A stretch of 64,000 nucleotides of DNA, taken from Sphingomonas sp. Leaf32 (GTDB lineage Bacteria > Pseudomonadota > Alphaproteobacteria > Sphingomonadales > Sphingomonadaceae). The notes beneath the pieces were generated by a model that saw nothing but the letters and a program-made list of their open reading frames with translations, was not told the origin of the DNA and made no database searches. Both the position numbers and the translations under genes were made by a program. Below are positions 54,573 through 63,090 of the stretch, piece by piece (position 1 is the first letter of the stretch; each line of letters opens with the position of its first letter). Location: the NCBI RefSeq assembly GCF_001421765.1, contig NZ_LMLA01000013.1, positions 1 through 64,000 of the forward strand, in the 5' to 3' direction.

Positions 54573-55730
54573 ATGGCGCTGTACGAACCCTTCCCCAATT
54601 ATATCTGGAACCTGTCGGTCGCGATCGCGATGGAGTCGGGCGCGCAGCTCGGCGAGATCATCGACATGTGTCAGCCGCTCAAGGACGCGGCGGCGACCGG
54701 GGCGGATGCCGGCACGCCGCAGTTCATGGCGGCATGGGCCTCGGTCGGCGACAAGCTGATCGCGCTGGCGGCCGAGGATGCGGCGAAGGGGCGATCCTTC
54801 TCGGCATCGAACAAGCTGGAGCGGGCATCGCTCTATATGTTCACCGCCGAGCGGATGCAGGGCCACGGCGCGCCGGGGCGCAAGGAAACCTATGCCCGCG
54901 CCAGGGAGGCGTTCGACCGGTCGACGGCATTGGGTGCGCTGAACCGCGAACGGGTGGAGATCCCGCTGGCGAAGGGCACGATGCCGGCGCTCTACACCCG
55001 CGCGCCGGGCGAGGGTGCCAAGCCGGTGGTCGTGTTCTGCAACGGTCTCGACAGCTGTAAGGAGCTGCTGTTCTGGACGCGCCTGCCGCATGAACTGGCA
55101 CGGCGCGGCATCTCGACGCTGTGCGTCGATCAGCCGGGGTCTGGCGAGGCGTTGCGATTGCAGGACCTGCCCGTCGATCCGCACAGCGAACATTGGGCGG
55201 GCAGGGCGGTCGACTGGCTGGAGCAGCAGGACGATGTAGACCCCCGGCGCATCGGCATGACCGGCATTTCGCTGGGCGGCCATTTCGCCCCGCGCGCCGT
55301 CGCCTATGAACCGCGCTTCGCCAGCGGCGCGGTGTGGGGGGCGAACCACAATTGGCGCGAGGTGCAGGACAGGCGCATGGCGCGCGAGGGCGAGAACCCG
55401 GTCCCGCATTACTGGCGCCATGTCCATTGGGCGTTCGGCGCGAGCGACCAGGACGATTTCCTCGGCAAATCAGAGGCGATGAACCTCAACGGCCACATGG
55501 ACCGGATCAAGGTCCCGTTCCTCGTCACCCACGGCGCCAACGACCGGCAGATCGGCGTCGCCTATGCCGACGATCTCTATGACCAGTTGGTGAACTCCCC
55601 CCGCCGTGAAAAGGTGATCTTCACTGCCCGTGAAGGTGGGGTCGAGCATGTCGGCGCCGACAACATGGCCTATGGTCGCGACCTGCTGGCCGACTGGTTC
55701 GCCGAGACGCTGGGGGGTGCCACCGCATGA
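54573..55730 (+). CDS. alpha/beta hydrolase (C-C hydrolase, DHPON-hydrolase/FrsA-like)
   Basis: 385 residues. N-terminal helical lid of about 130 residues, then the hydrolase core: VVVFCNGLDSCKELLFW (oxyanion side), nucleophile S233 in GISLGG, acid in HGANDRQIG, His in GGVEHVGADN. The long N-terminal cap and sequence style resemble 2,6-dihydroxy-pseudooxynicotine hydrolase, which cleaves a C-C bond of an aryl ketone. Following the dioxygenase by 5 bp, it should split the ring-cleavage product or an aryl-ketone side chain. Confidence 0.85.
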   Translation: MALYEPFPNYIWNLSVAIAMESGAQLGEIIDMCQPLKDAAATGADAGTPQFMAAWASVGDKLIALAAEDAAKGRSFSASNKLERASLYMFTAERMQGHGAPGRKETYARAREAFDRSTALGALNRERVEIPLAKGTMPALYTRAPGEGAKPVVVFCNGLDSCKELLFWTRLPHELARRGISTLCVDQPGSGEALRLQDLPVDPHSEHWAGRAVDWLEQQDDVDPRRIGMTGISLGGHFAPRAVAYEPRFASGAVWGANHNWREVQDRRMAREGENPVPHYWRHVHWAFGASDQDDFLGKSEAMNLNGHMDRIKVPFLVTHGANDRQIGVAYADDLYDQLVNSPRREKVIFTAREGGVEHVGADNMAYGRDLLADWFAETLGGATA

Positions 55731-56527
55731 CCCGCCGCATCATAGACCTGTCGATCGCGATCGATCCGGAGGTCGTCACCGACCCGCCGTTCATGCGCCC
55801 GACCATCACCCGCCAGAACCATGCCGGGACGGTCGCCGAGGCGGCGATGTTCTTTCCCGGCATCACCGCCGACAAGATGGCCGGGGGCGAAGGCTTCGCC
55901 GCATCGGAGACGCTGACGCTCAGCACGCACAACGGCACGCATCTCGACGCGCCATGGCATTATCATCCGACGATGGATGCGGCATTGGGAGACGGCGGGA
56001 AACCGGCACTGACCATTGATGAGGTGCCGCTCGACTGGTGCCTGCGACCCGGGCTGAAACTCGACTTCCGCCACCTGCCCGATGGTCATGTCGTGACCGC
56101 GGCCGAAGTGGAGGCGGAACTGTCGCGGATCGGCCACACCCTGCAACCGCTCGACATCGTGCTGGTCAACACAGCCGCCGGTGCGGCGCTGGGGCGGCCT
56201 GACTTTCTCGGGAAAGGCTGCGGCATGGGCTATGACGCGACCATGTACCTGACCCGCCAGGGAGTCCGTGTCACCGGCACCGATGCGTGGAGCTGGGACG
56301 CACCGTTCAGCCACACCGCCGCCAAGGTCGCCGAAACCGGCGATTATGCGCTGGTGTGGGAGGGGCACAAGGCCGGGCGTGACATCGGGTACTGCCACAT
56401 GGAGAAGCTCACCAATCTCGACCAGCTGCCCGCGACCGGCTTCACCGTGTCGTGCCTGCCGGTCAAGGTGAAGGGCGGTTCGGCGGGCTGGTGCCGCGCG
56501 GTCGCGTTCCTGGAGGACGGCGAGTGA
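55727..56527 (+). CDS. cyclase family protein (kynurenine formamidase-like metal hydrolase)
   Basis: 266 residues. Metal-binding motif HNGTHLDAPWH at 68-78 (H68, H72, D74, H78), the signature of the cyclase/KynB family; later TDAWSWDAPF and HMEKLTNLDQLP. Family members hydrolyse amides, lactones or perform cyclisation in aromatic pathways. Overlaps the hydrolase by ATGA and the FAH gene by GTGA. Probable lactone or ring-opening step. Confidence 0.87.
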   Translation: MTRRIIDLSIAIDPEVVTDPPFMRPTITRQNHAGTVAEAAMFFPGITADKMAGGEGFAASETLTLSTHNGTHLDAPWHYHPTMDAALGDGGKPALTIDEVPLDWCLRPGLKLDFRHLPDGHVVTAAEVEAELSRIGHTLQPLDIVLVNTAAGAALGRPDFLGKGCGMGYDATMYLTRQGVRVTGTDAWSWDAPFSHTAAKVAETGDYALVWEGHKAGRDIGYCHMEKLTNLDQLPATGFTVSCLPVKVKGGSAGWCRAVAFLEDGE

Positions 56528-57462
56528 GGCTCGCCACCCGCGCCGATGGCAGCCGCGACGGCACGCTGATCGTCGTATCGGATGACGTGCGCCGCTGCCT
56601 GTCAGCCGGCATGACGTTGCAGGCGGCGCTCGACGACTGGACGCGGAGCGAACCGGTGCTCAGGGCGCTGTCCGAGCGACTGGCGGCGGGGCAGGGCGAC
56701 CGCCTCGACGTCGCTACCCTGCTCGCGCCGCTGCCCCGCGCGTGGCAGTGGCTCGATGGGTCGGCGTTCCCGACCCATGGCGACCTGATGCAGCAGGCGT
56801 TCAACCTGCCGCCGATCGAGACGGACAGGCCGCTGATGTACCAGGGCATGTCGCACCGTTTCCTGTCGGGTCGCGAGGACGTGCCGCTGCCTGACGAAGC
56901 GGACGGCATCGACTTCGAGGGCGAGTTCGCGGTCGTCACCGGCGATGTGCCGATGGGCTGCACGCCTGAGGACGCGCTGGGCCATATCCGCTTGGTCCTG
57001 CTGCTCAACGACTGGTCGCTGCGCACGATCGCGCCCGTCGAGATGAAGACCGGTTTCGGTTGGGTACAGGCCAAGCCCGCCTGTTCGGTCGCGCCGTTCG
57101 CGGTCACGCCCGACGCACTGGGCACTGCCTGGGCCAATGGCCGCGTCTGCCTGCCCCTGACGGTCGAGATCAACGGCGAATGGTTCGGCAGTCCGGTCGG
57201 TGATGCGATGGCCCATGGCTTTCACGACCTTGTCGCCCATGCCGCGCGGTCCCGCGACTTGCCCGCTGGCACGATCATCGGCTCGGGCACCGTGTCGAAC
57301 GCGAACCACGCAGATGTCGGTTCGACGTGCCTGTCCGAACGTCGCGCCATCGACGCCATCGCCGGTCGGGCGATGACTCCGTTCCTCCGCTTCGGCGACC
57401 GCGTGACGATGCACGCCGGGGAACTATTCGGCCGGATCGACCAGCGGGTCGTGCAGGGCTGA
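56524..57462 (+). CDS. fumarylacetoacetate hydrolase (FAH) family protein
   Basis: 312 residues from the GTG at 56524, fixed by GTGA overlap with the cyclase stop. FAH fold with metal ligands E132 and E134 (IDFEGEFAVV) and D163 (LLNDWSLR), and GSGTVSNANHADVGSTCL near 270-287. Members hydrolyse C-C bonds of 1,3-diketones or hydrate/decarboxylate the products of meta cleavage. Final step of the four-enzyme cassette, giving central metabolites. Confidence 0.88.
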   Translation: MRLATRADGSRDGTLIVVSDDVRRCLSAGMTLQAALDDWTRSEPVLRALSERLAAGQGDRLDVATLLAPLPRAWQWLDGSAFPTHGDLMQQAFNLPPIETDRPLMYQGMSHRFLSGREDVPLPDEADGIDFEGEFAVVTGDVPMGCTPEDALGHIRLVLLLNDWSLRTIAPVEMKTGFGWVQAKPACSVAPFAVTPDALGTAWANGRVCLPLTVEINGEWFGSPVGDAMAHGFHDLVAHAARSRDLPAGTIIGSGTVSNANHADVGSTCLSERRAIDAIAGRAMTPFLRFGDRVTMHAGELFGRIDQRVVQG

Positions 57463-57544
57463 CGATGACCGGGCTGCGTGACGAATTTCAACCTGCCGCC
57501 ACCGGGGCCAACGATGCCAGGGCGGCGATCATGGGAGTGGGACG

Positions 57545-57664
57545 ATGCGGACAGACGATCGACCGAGTATGCGCCGGTTGGACAATCTGCGCTGCGCCGC
57601 GATGGCGATCGGCGCACTGACGACCCTGGTGGGATCGTTCTGGATGGCTGGCATCCTGTTCTAA
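57545..57664 (+). CDS. very small membrane protein (39 aa), hypothetical
   Basis: ATG at 57545 behind GGGAGTGGGA. The product has a charged N terminus (MRTDDRPSMRRLDNLR) and one hydrophobic helix (AAMAIGALTTLVGSFWMAGILF), ending with TAA. It follows the FAH gene by 80 bp. The good ribosome site and clean charge/hydrophobic split make it plausible. No family known to me. Confidence 0.45.
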   Translation: MRTDDRPSMRRLDNLRCAAMAIGALTTLVGSFWMAGILF

Positions 57665-57801
57665 GGAACGGCAGTCCGCCCGTACGACCTTGATTATCGC
57701 ACCGAATATTGTACCGATCGAACCACAAAATAGCGGGCAGGTGCCCGCCAGGCATACGGGGTGCGGTGCGCACCACGGGGCCGTAGAATGGGAAGGGTCC
57801 T

Positions 57802-58575
57802 ATGTCTGCGGTCTATCAACTATCCTCCTGTATCGAATGGCAGTTTGCGGAAGCGGGCGACCTTGCCGCGCGATTGCGTGCGGCTCGGGATGCCGGGTTT
57901 ACCCTCGCCGAATTTCATCTCTGGCGGGACAAGCCGATCGCGGCGCTGGCCGAAGCGCTTGCCGATACCGGAATACGGCTGACCAGCCTGTGCGTCGATC
58001 CGCGGCGATCGATCGTCGATCCCGCCGAACGGGACGCGATGGTCACCGCCGTGCGCGAAACGATCGAGGCGACGGTGATCCTCGGCAAGCCCAGTCTGAT
58101 CGTAGCGTCCGGATTCCGGGTAGAGGGGATGAGCGAGGAAGCGCATTTCGCCAACGCGGTGGCCGCGCTGCGCGCCGCGGCCGATGCCGCGGAGGCGGCG
58201 GGCATCCAACTGCTCCTCGAACCGCTCAACACCCGATTGTTCGCGACGATGTATCTGGTCAGCACCCCGCTCGGCCTCGATCTGGTCGAAGCGGTGAACA
58301 GCCCCAACCTGCGTCTGCTCTATGACGTTTGGCACAGCGCGGTGATGGGCGAGGACATGCGCGCCGTGCTGGCCGATCGCATCCACCTCGTTGGCCATGT
58401 GCAGGTGGCGGACATGCCCGACCGTAACGAACCGGGCACCGGGACGCTCGACTGGGCGGAGATCACCCGGACCCTGCGCGCGCTGGGATATGCCGGCGCG
58501 ATCGGCCTCGAATATTTCCCGACGATGCCGATGGAACAGTCGCTGGCCCAGTCCCGGCGGATGCTCGCCGAGTAA
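57802..58575 (+). CDS. sugar phosphate isomerase/epimerase, hydroxypyruvate isomerase-like
   Basis: 257 residues. Xylose-isomerase-like TIM barrel; LLLEPLNTR gives the metal-binding Glu, LLYDVWHSAVM the Asp/His, GHVQVADMPDRNEPGTGTLDW the next His and the typical R/P-G-G pattern of Hyi proteins. Reaction likely keto-aldose isomerisation of a small sugar or keto acid. GGAAGG ribosome site. First of three TIM-barrel genes in a row. The 137-bp gap before it contains a GCGGGCA-GG-TGCCCGC hairpin (57733-57748). Confidence 0.83.
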   Translation: MSAVYQLSSCIEWQFAEAGDLAARLRAARDAGFTLAEFHLWRDKPIAALAEALADTGIRLTSLCVDPRRSIVDPAERDAMVTAVRETIEATVILGKPSLIVASGFRVEGMSEEAHFANAVAALRAAADAAEAAGIQLLLEPLNTRLFATMYLVSTPLGLDLVEAVNSPNLRLLYDVWHSAVMGEDMRAVLADRIHLVGHVQVADMPDRNEPGTGTLDWAEITRTLRALGYAGAIGLEYFPTMPMEQSLAQSRRMLAE

Positions 58576-58638
58576 AGATCTGCGCGGCCCTCTATCCTTC
58601 GCGCGAACTCCGGTGTCCTTCAATTGCGGAACTCATCC

Positions 58639-59595
58639 ATGCACAGCGATCAATTCGCGATCAGCCTCGACCTCATCAATCGCCATTATCAGGAACCGAA
58701 CCGTAACCGGTACGAGAGCAAGTATTTCTGGGAAGCGCTGTATCCGCTGATCGGCGCGGCCGGATTTCGGGCGATCGAAATCCCCTATGAGCCGGTATGG
58801 CAGTTCGGGGGGCGCAGCGGCGTTCCGATGAACCGATACTGCGTCAACACCAAGTATGAGAATGCCGACAACTACCGCGCGGCATTGGCGCAGGGCGACA
58901 TCGACCGGGTAACCGGCGTGACGTTCGATTCGAACCTGTTCATGCGCAACGCCAACCTCGACTTCTATTTCGGCGCGACCGGCCACTTCGCGGGCGAGGC
59001 GTTGGGCCATGCCGTCGATCTGAAGGCCGACTATCTCGCGATCAGCCCGTCACCCTATTATGGACGCATCGCGCATTATCATCCCGATCTCGACGACAAG
59101 GCCGCCTCCTTTGCGGACCGGATGGCCGGCCTGCTCGGCGGCCTTGCGGAAAAGGCGCAGGCGGCGGGCATAACGCTGGTGTTGCGTAATGAATATTGGA
59201 GCCTGTTTCGCGGCGAACGCATCCTGGCGCTGCTCGATCGGTTGCCCGACAGCGTGAAGATCGACGTCGATACCGCCACCCTGACCATCGCCGGGATCGA
59301 TCCGGCGACGTTCATCGCCGCGCACCATGACCGGATCGGCTGCGTCCACCTGACCGACACGAGCTTCGTCGACACCGCCGAAACGTGGAAGACGCCCAAT
59401 CCGGAGTTTCCCGAACATCGCGCGACACAGGTGTTCCGCGATCCGGGCACCGGCAATGTCGACCTTGCCGGCATCGTCGCGCTGCTCGACCGGACGGGCT
59501 ATGCCGGGCCGGTCATCTGCAGCGCCCGCCAGACGCGCGACCCGTTCCGGGCGTTGCTGCGCACGCGCGCGCTCCTGAACCAAATCCAGAATTAA
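58639..59595 (+). CDS. sugar isomerase/epimerase TIM barrel
   Basis: 318 residues from the ATG at 58639. AP-endonuclease-2-like barrel: AISLDLINRHYQEPNRNRYESKYFWEAL, AIEIPYEPVW, TLVLRNEYWSLF, KIDVDTATLTIAG, CVHLTDTSFVD (metal His). It differs clearly from its two neighbours, so this is not a tandem duplication. Possible 3-keto-sugar isomerase, epimerase or hydratase. Weak ribosome site; 63 bp after the previous gene. Confidence 0.8.
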   Translation: MHSDQFAISLDLINRHYQEPNRNRYESKYFWEALYPLIGAAGFRAIEIPYEPVWQFGGRSGVPMNRYCVNTKYENADNYRAALAQGDIDRVTGVTFDSNLFMRNANLDFYFGATGHFAGEALGHAVDLKADYLAISPSPYYGRIAHYHPDLDDKAASFADRMAGLLGGLAEKAQAAGITLVLRNEYWSLFRGERILALLDRLPDSVKIDVDTATLTIAGIDPATFIAAHHDRIGCVHLTDTSFVDTAETWKTPNPEFPEHRATQVFRDPGTGNVDLAGIVALLDRTGYAGPVICSARQTRDPFRALLRTRALLNQIQN

Positions 59596-59614
59596 GCCGG
59601 ACGGAGTCTCCGCG

Positions 59615-60538
59615 ATGCCTAACATCCGCTACGCCAACATGAGCCACTGGAAGAGCATTCCCTATCGCCAGATCGATAATTTTCGCGATTTCTATTATGA
59701 GGACAAGACGAACACCGCCTATTATTCGGACTGGGACACGATTCTGAAATATCAGGCCGCACTCGGTTTCGACGGGATCGAGATCGCGCCATGGGATCTG
59801 GCCGACATCCTGCCGCTGTTCGGATCGCCGGAGAACTTCACCGCCTTTGCCCGGGATCGCGGGGTCGAGGTGATCGGCATGTTCCATGGTGCCCATGCGT
59901 CGCATCAGGCCGACCATTTCGACGAAGCGGTCCGTTCGGGGCGCGAGGCGGTCGACACGATCGTCAAGTTCGGCGGCAGCTACATGAACACCTGCCCCAC
60001 GCAGAATTACCATGGATCGGGGCCGTTGACCCGGGAGGAGGTGCAGCAATGCGCCAGGGTGATGAACGAGATCGGCCGCTACGCCACCGATCACGGGGTC
60101 AGGATCGGCCTGCACAACGAGTTCTTTTGCGCCATCAACCTGCCCAATCATCGCGAGCTGATAGAATCCACCGATCCGCGCTACGTGCATTACTGCCTGG
60201 ACACCGCGCAGGTGGCGATCATGGGCGAAGATTTGCTGACCTTCTACAACGACTATCACGACCGCATCAGTACCTTCCATCTGAAGGACACCGCGTCGGA
60301 GCGACAGCCCGACAGCGTCCGCTACGCGCAGGACCCCGAAATCACCGACGATGGGACGCGCTGGTTCTGGGAACCGGGACTCGGTACGCTCGATCTGGAA
60401 GGGCTGTACCGGATGCTGAAGGAGCGGCAGTTCAAGGGCTGGATGTCGATCGAATATGACGGATCGCCGGACCTGCTCGCCTCAATGGCGCTGACGCGCT
60501 ACCACCTCGATACCGTGTTGCGGCCGATCTACGACTGA
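59615..60538 (+). CDS. sugar isomerase/epimerase TIM barrel
   Basis: 307 residues. FDGIEIAPWDLADILPLFGS, EVIGMFHGAHASHQADHFDEAV, RIGLHNEFFCAIN (metal Glu), HYCLDTAQVAIMGEDLLTF (Asp), STFHLKDTASER (His) and GWMSIEYDGS (Glu): a full metal set of the isomerase/epimerase fold. The many aromatic residues at the N terminus (WKSIPYRQIDNFRDFYYEDK) suggest a bulky or glycosidic substrate, so a further deglycosidase alpha-type activity is possible, but no beta-subunit gene is adjacent. Confidence 0.8.
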   Translation: MPNIRYANMSHWKSIPYRQIDNFRDFYYEDKTNTAYYSDWDTILKYQAALGFDGIEIAPWDLADILPLFGSPENFTAFARDRGVEVIGMFHGAHASHQADHFDEAVRSGREAVDTIVKFGGSYMNTCPTQNYHGSGPLTREEVQQCARVMNEIGRYATDHGVRIGLHNEFFCAINLPNHRELIESTDPRYVHYCLDTAQVAIMGEDLLTFYNDYHDRISTFHLKDTASERQPDSVRYAQDPEITDDGTRWFWEPGLGTLDLEGLYRMLKERQFKGWMSIEYDGSPDLLASMALTRYHLDTVLRPIYD

Positions 60539-60542
60539 TCGT

Positions 60543-60583
60543 CGGGGAGGATTGATCCATCATCATGGTGGCAGTCCTCCCCG
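60543..60583 (+). terminator. hairpin after the isomerase operon
   Basis: CGGGGAGGA (60543-60551) pairs with TCCTCCCCG (60575-60583), nine bp, with a loop that contains the smaller CCAT/ATGG stem. It begins 5 bp after the stop. The following 206 bp before the ROK gene hold no gene. Confidence 0.65.
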
Positions 60584-60789
60584 GCTTCACGGGATGACCG
60601 ACGACTCTGTCGGCCGAAGTCGCAAGCGCCAAGTCGAAACGAACGTATCGCGCTCCAAACAAGCGCCGCTCGCCGCTTCCCTATATCGCCCTTCACCGGT
60701 AACTTCCGCATCGCCGGGGAAGGGTTTTTCCTGCGGCATCCAGTGTATGGCTGATCCGCCATAGCGGCAGATAAGGAGCGGATGGCCGA

Positions 60790-61911
60790 ATGCATATGGC
60801 GCGCAAGGGCACGAACGCGAGCGGGATGCGGCGCTATAACGAACGACTGATCCTGTCGGCGATCCGGCGGTTGAACGGCGCGTCGAAGGCCGAACTGGCG
60901 CGGGTGACCGGGTTGTCACCGCAGGCGGTGGTGCGGATCATCGACGAACTCGACAACGACGGATTGCTGTTCCAGGCGGAAAAGCGCACCGGCGGCATGG
61001 GACAGCCGGCCACCGTCTATCGCATCAACGGCGCGCGCGGCTACACGGTCGGCGTGGAGATCGGCCGCAGTGCGATGACGATGGTGCTGCTCGATTTCGA
61101 TGGGCAGCAACGGGCGACGCATTGTGACGCCAGCGCGTTCCCGACCATCGACCTCGCCGTGGAGCGGATCGACCGGTTTCTGCAGGAACAACTGCCCGCA
61201 TCCTTGCGTGATCCCAGCACCTTCCTTGGCATCGGCATCGCGATGCCATGGTTTCTGGGCGAATGGCGCGACGAACTGGGCATTTCTGAGGATCAGGCCG
61301 AGGAATGGCGCCGGGGCGACGTCGCCGACCGGCTGCGCGCCGGGCTGCACTGGCCGACCTTTTTCGACAATGACGGCAATGCCGCTACACTGGCGCATCT
61401 GTTGTGCGGGGCAGGTGCCGATCTTCAGAACTATCTGCTCATCAACCTCGGTACCTTTGTCGGCGGGGGTCTGGTGATGGGCGGGCAGGTGGTGCAGGGC
61501 CGGCATGGCAATGCCGGGGCGCTGGCATCGATGCCGGTCATGGCCGCCGGCCGCCGCGATTCGCTGATCCACCATGCCTCGCTCTACGACAGGGATCGGG
61601 CGACCACGCCCGCTGAGCTGGAAGGCTGGCGACGCCGCTGCACCGAAGCACTGGCCTTTACCATTTCGGGCGCTAACAGCCTGCTCGACTTGGAGGCGGT
61701 GATCCTCGACGGATCGCTGGCGGCACAGGAACTGGCCGACATTGCGTCCGCAGTCGAACAGCAACTCGCCGACCACGCTCCGCCCGACTTTTTCGCACCC
61801 GAGCTGCGCATCGGCACGCTGGGACGACAGGCGGCGGCGATCGGCGCCGGGCTGTTGCCGCTGCACGCGCAATATTCGCCCGATCTCAGCAGCTTATTCA
61901 AACGCAACTGA
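60790..61911 (+). CDS. ROK family transcriptional regulator
   Basis: 373 residues. Winged HTH (about 14-65: RYNERLILSAIRRLNGASKAELARVTGLSPQAVVRIIDELDNDGLL) then a ROK domain (VGVEIGRSAMTMVLLDFDG, FFDNDGNAATLAHLLCGAG, INLGTFVGGGLVMGGQVVQGRHGNAGAL). As in the other ROK regulator, the zinc cysteine cluster is missing. AAGGAG lies 11 bases before the ATG. It stands between the isomerase operon and the kinase/porter operon and may regulate both; the palindrome at 62018-62042 is a candidate target. Confidence 0.87.
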   Translation: MHMARKGTNASGMRRYNERLILSAIRRLNGASKAELARVTGLSPQAVVRIIDELDNDGLLFQAEKRTGGMGQPATVYRINGARGYTVGVEIGRSAMTMVLLDFDGQQRATHCDASAFPTIDLAVERIDRFLQEQLPASLRDPSTFLGIGIAMPWFLGEWRDELGISEDQAEEWRRGDVADRLRAGLHWPTFFDNDGNAATLAHLLCGAGADLQNYLLINLGTFVGGGLVMGGQVVQGRHGNAGALASMPVMAAGRRDSLIHHASLYDRDRATTPAELEGWRRRCTEALAFTISGANSLLDLEAVILDGSLAAQELADIASAVEQQLADHAPPDFFAPELRIGTLGRQAAAIGAGLLPLHAQYSPDLSSLFKRN

Positions 61912-62010
61912 TCGGATCGCAGGGCAGGAAGCGACCGCCCTACGTGCCACTGCTACCGCTAACGGCAAACGATTGTCGAACAAGTACCTGAAATATAGCG
62001 AAAATCATCC

Positions 62011-62042
62011 TTGACCAACTAAATCACACTAGTAGATTTAGT
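62011..62042 (+). promoter_or_regulatory. promoter with overlapping palindrome
   Basis: TTGACC (62011-62016), 16-bp spacer, TAGATT (62033-62038). The inverted repeat ACTAAATC (62018-62025) and GATTTAGT (62035-62042) covers spacer and -10 box, so a bound repressor, probably the ROK protein, would block RNA polymerase. An A/T-rich stretch precedes it. Confidence 0.6.
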
Positions 62043-62083
62043 CGCATCGACCGCGTAAAGCGGCGGGTGATGGGAGAGTGACG

Positions 62084-62131
62084 ATGGCGACGGAATCGCA
62101 GCGTGGATGTGGGGCGGAACGCCGGTGGTGA
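62084..62131 (+). CDS. 15-codon leader ORF coupled to the sugar kinase
   Basis: ATG at 62084 with the strong site GGGAGAG five to six bases upstream encodes MATESQRGCGAERRW and stops with TGA. The stop overlaps the kinase GTG as GTGA, so ribosomes loaded at the strong site could re-initiate on the kinase, which has only a poor site of its own. Whether the peptide matters or only its translation is not known. Confidence 0.4.
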   Translation: MATESQRGCGAERRW

Positions 62132-63090
62132 GCGAACCGCTGCTACTCGGCGGGATAGAGGCCGGGGGCACCAAGTTCCTGTGCGCCGTTGCCGACCGCG
62201 ACGGAACGATCCTGACCGAAACCCGGATCGCGACTACGAACCCGGACGAAACGCTGGGCGCGGCGACTGCCTTTTTCCGTGATGCGCAGCGTATCCATGG
62301 ACGCCTGTCGGCCCTTTCGGTCGGCAGTTTCGGGCCATTGTCGCTCAATCCGCTGGCGACCGATTACGGCTACATCACCTCGACCCCGAAGCCGGGTTGG
62401 GAGAATGTCGATCTGCTTGGCCATCTGAGCCGGACGATCGATGCGCCGCTTACGCTCGACACCGACGTGAACTGCGCAGCGGTGGGCGAGCGGCTGTTCG
62501 GCAGTGGGCAGGGGCTGGACAGTTTCTGCTATGTCACGATCGGTACCGGGATCGGCGTCGGCCTGCTGATCGGTGGCGCGCCGCATGGCGGGGCGAACCA
62601 CCCGGAGGCCGGGCATATCCAGGTTCCGCGCGCACCGGGGGACGAGGCTTTTGCCGGCATCTGCCCGTTCCACGGCGATTGCCTGGAAGGATTGGCCAGC
62701 GGTCCGGCGATGCGCGCCCGGTGGGGCGTGCCGGCCGAACAACTGCCCGCCGATCATCCGGCATGGGCCATCGAGGCGGACTATATTGCCGCGTTGTGCG
62801 CCACGCTGACCTATGTCATCCGCCCCGACCGGATCATCGTCGGCGGTGGGGTGATGCAGCCGCAAATGTATGGCCGGGTGCGCGCGGCGTTGGTCGCGAA
62901 GCTCGCGGGCTATGACGCCAGTATGCGCGCGATCGACATGAACGATTATATCGCCGCGCCGACAGCGGGTGCGTCGGCCGGGCTTACCGGCGCGCTGGCG
63001 CTCGCCTATCGCACCGCGACCCGTCAATGGCCGATGCACTGGCGCATGGCCGAACCCCTTCACACGAACAAGGAGACGGTCGATGCATAG
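62128..63090 (+). CDS. ROK family sugar kinase (fructokinase-like)
   Basis: 320 residues from the GTG at 62128 (GTGA coupling); an in-frame ATG at 62107 would add seven residues but lacks a site. ATP-binding LLLGGIEAGGTKFLCAVAD at the start is the fructokinase type; LDTDVNCAAVGE holds the catalytic Asp; GTGIGVGLLIGG; zinc motif HPEAGH...CPFHGDCLEGLASG. It phosphorylates fructose or a similar hexose at C6. Followed by a sugar porter with 8-bp overlap. Confidence 0.88.
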   Translation: MSEPLLLGGIEAGGTKFLCAVADRDGTILTETRIATTNPDETLGAATAFFRDAQRIHGRLSALSVGSFGPLSLNPLATDYGYITSTPKPGWENVDLLGHLSRTIDAPLTLDTDVNCAAVGERLFGSGQGLDSFCYVTIGTGIGVGLLIGGAPHGGANHPEAGHIQVPRAPGDEAFAGICPFHGDCLEGLASGPAMRARWGVPAEQLPADHPAWAIEADYIAALCATLTYVIRPDRIIVGGGVMQPQMYGRVRAALVAKLAGYDASMRAIDMNDYIAAPTAGASAGLTGALALAYRTATRQWPMHWRMAEPLHTNKETVDA

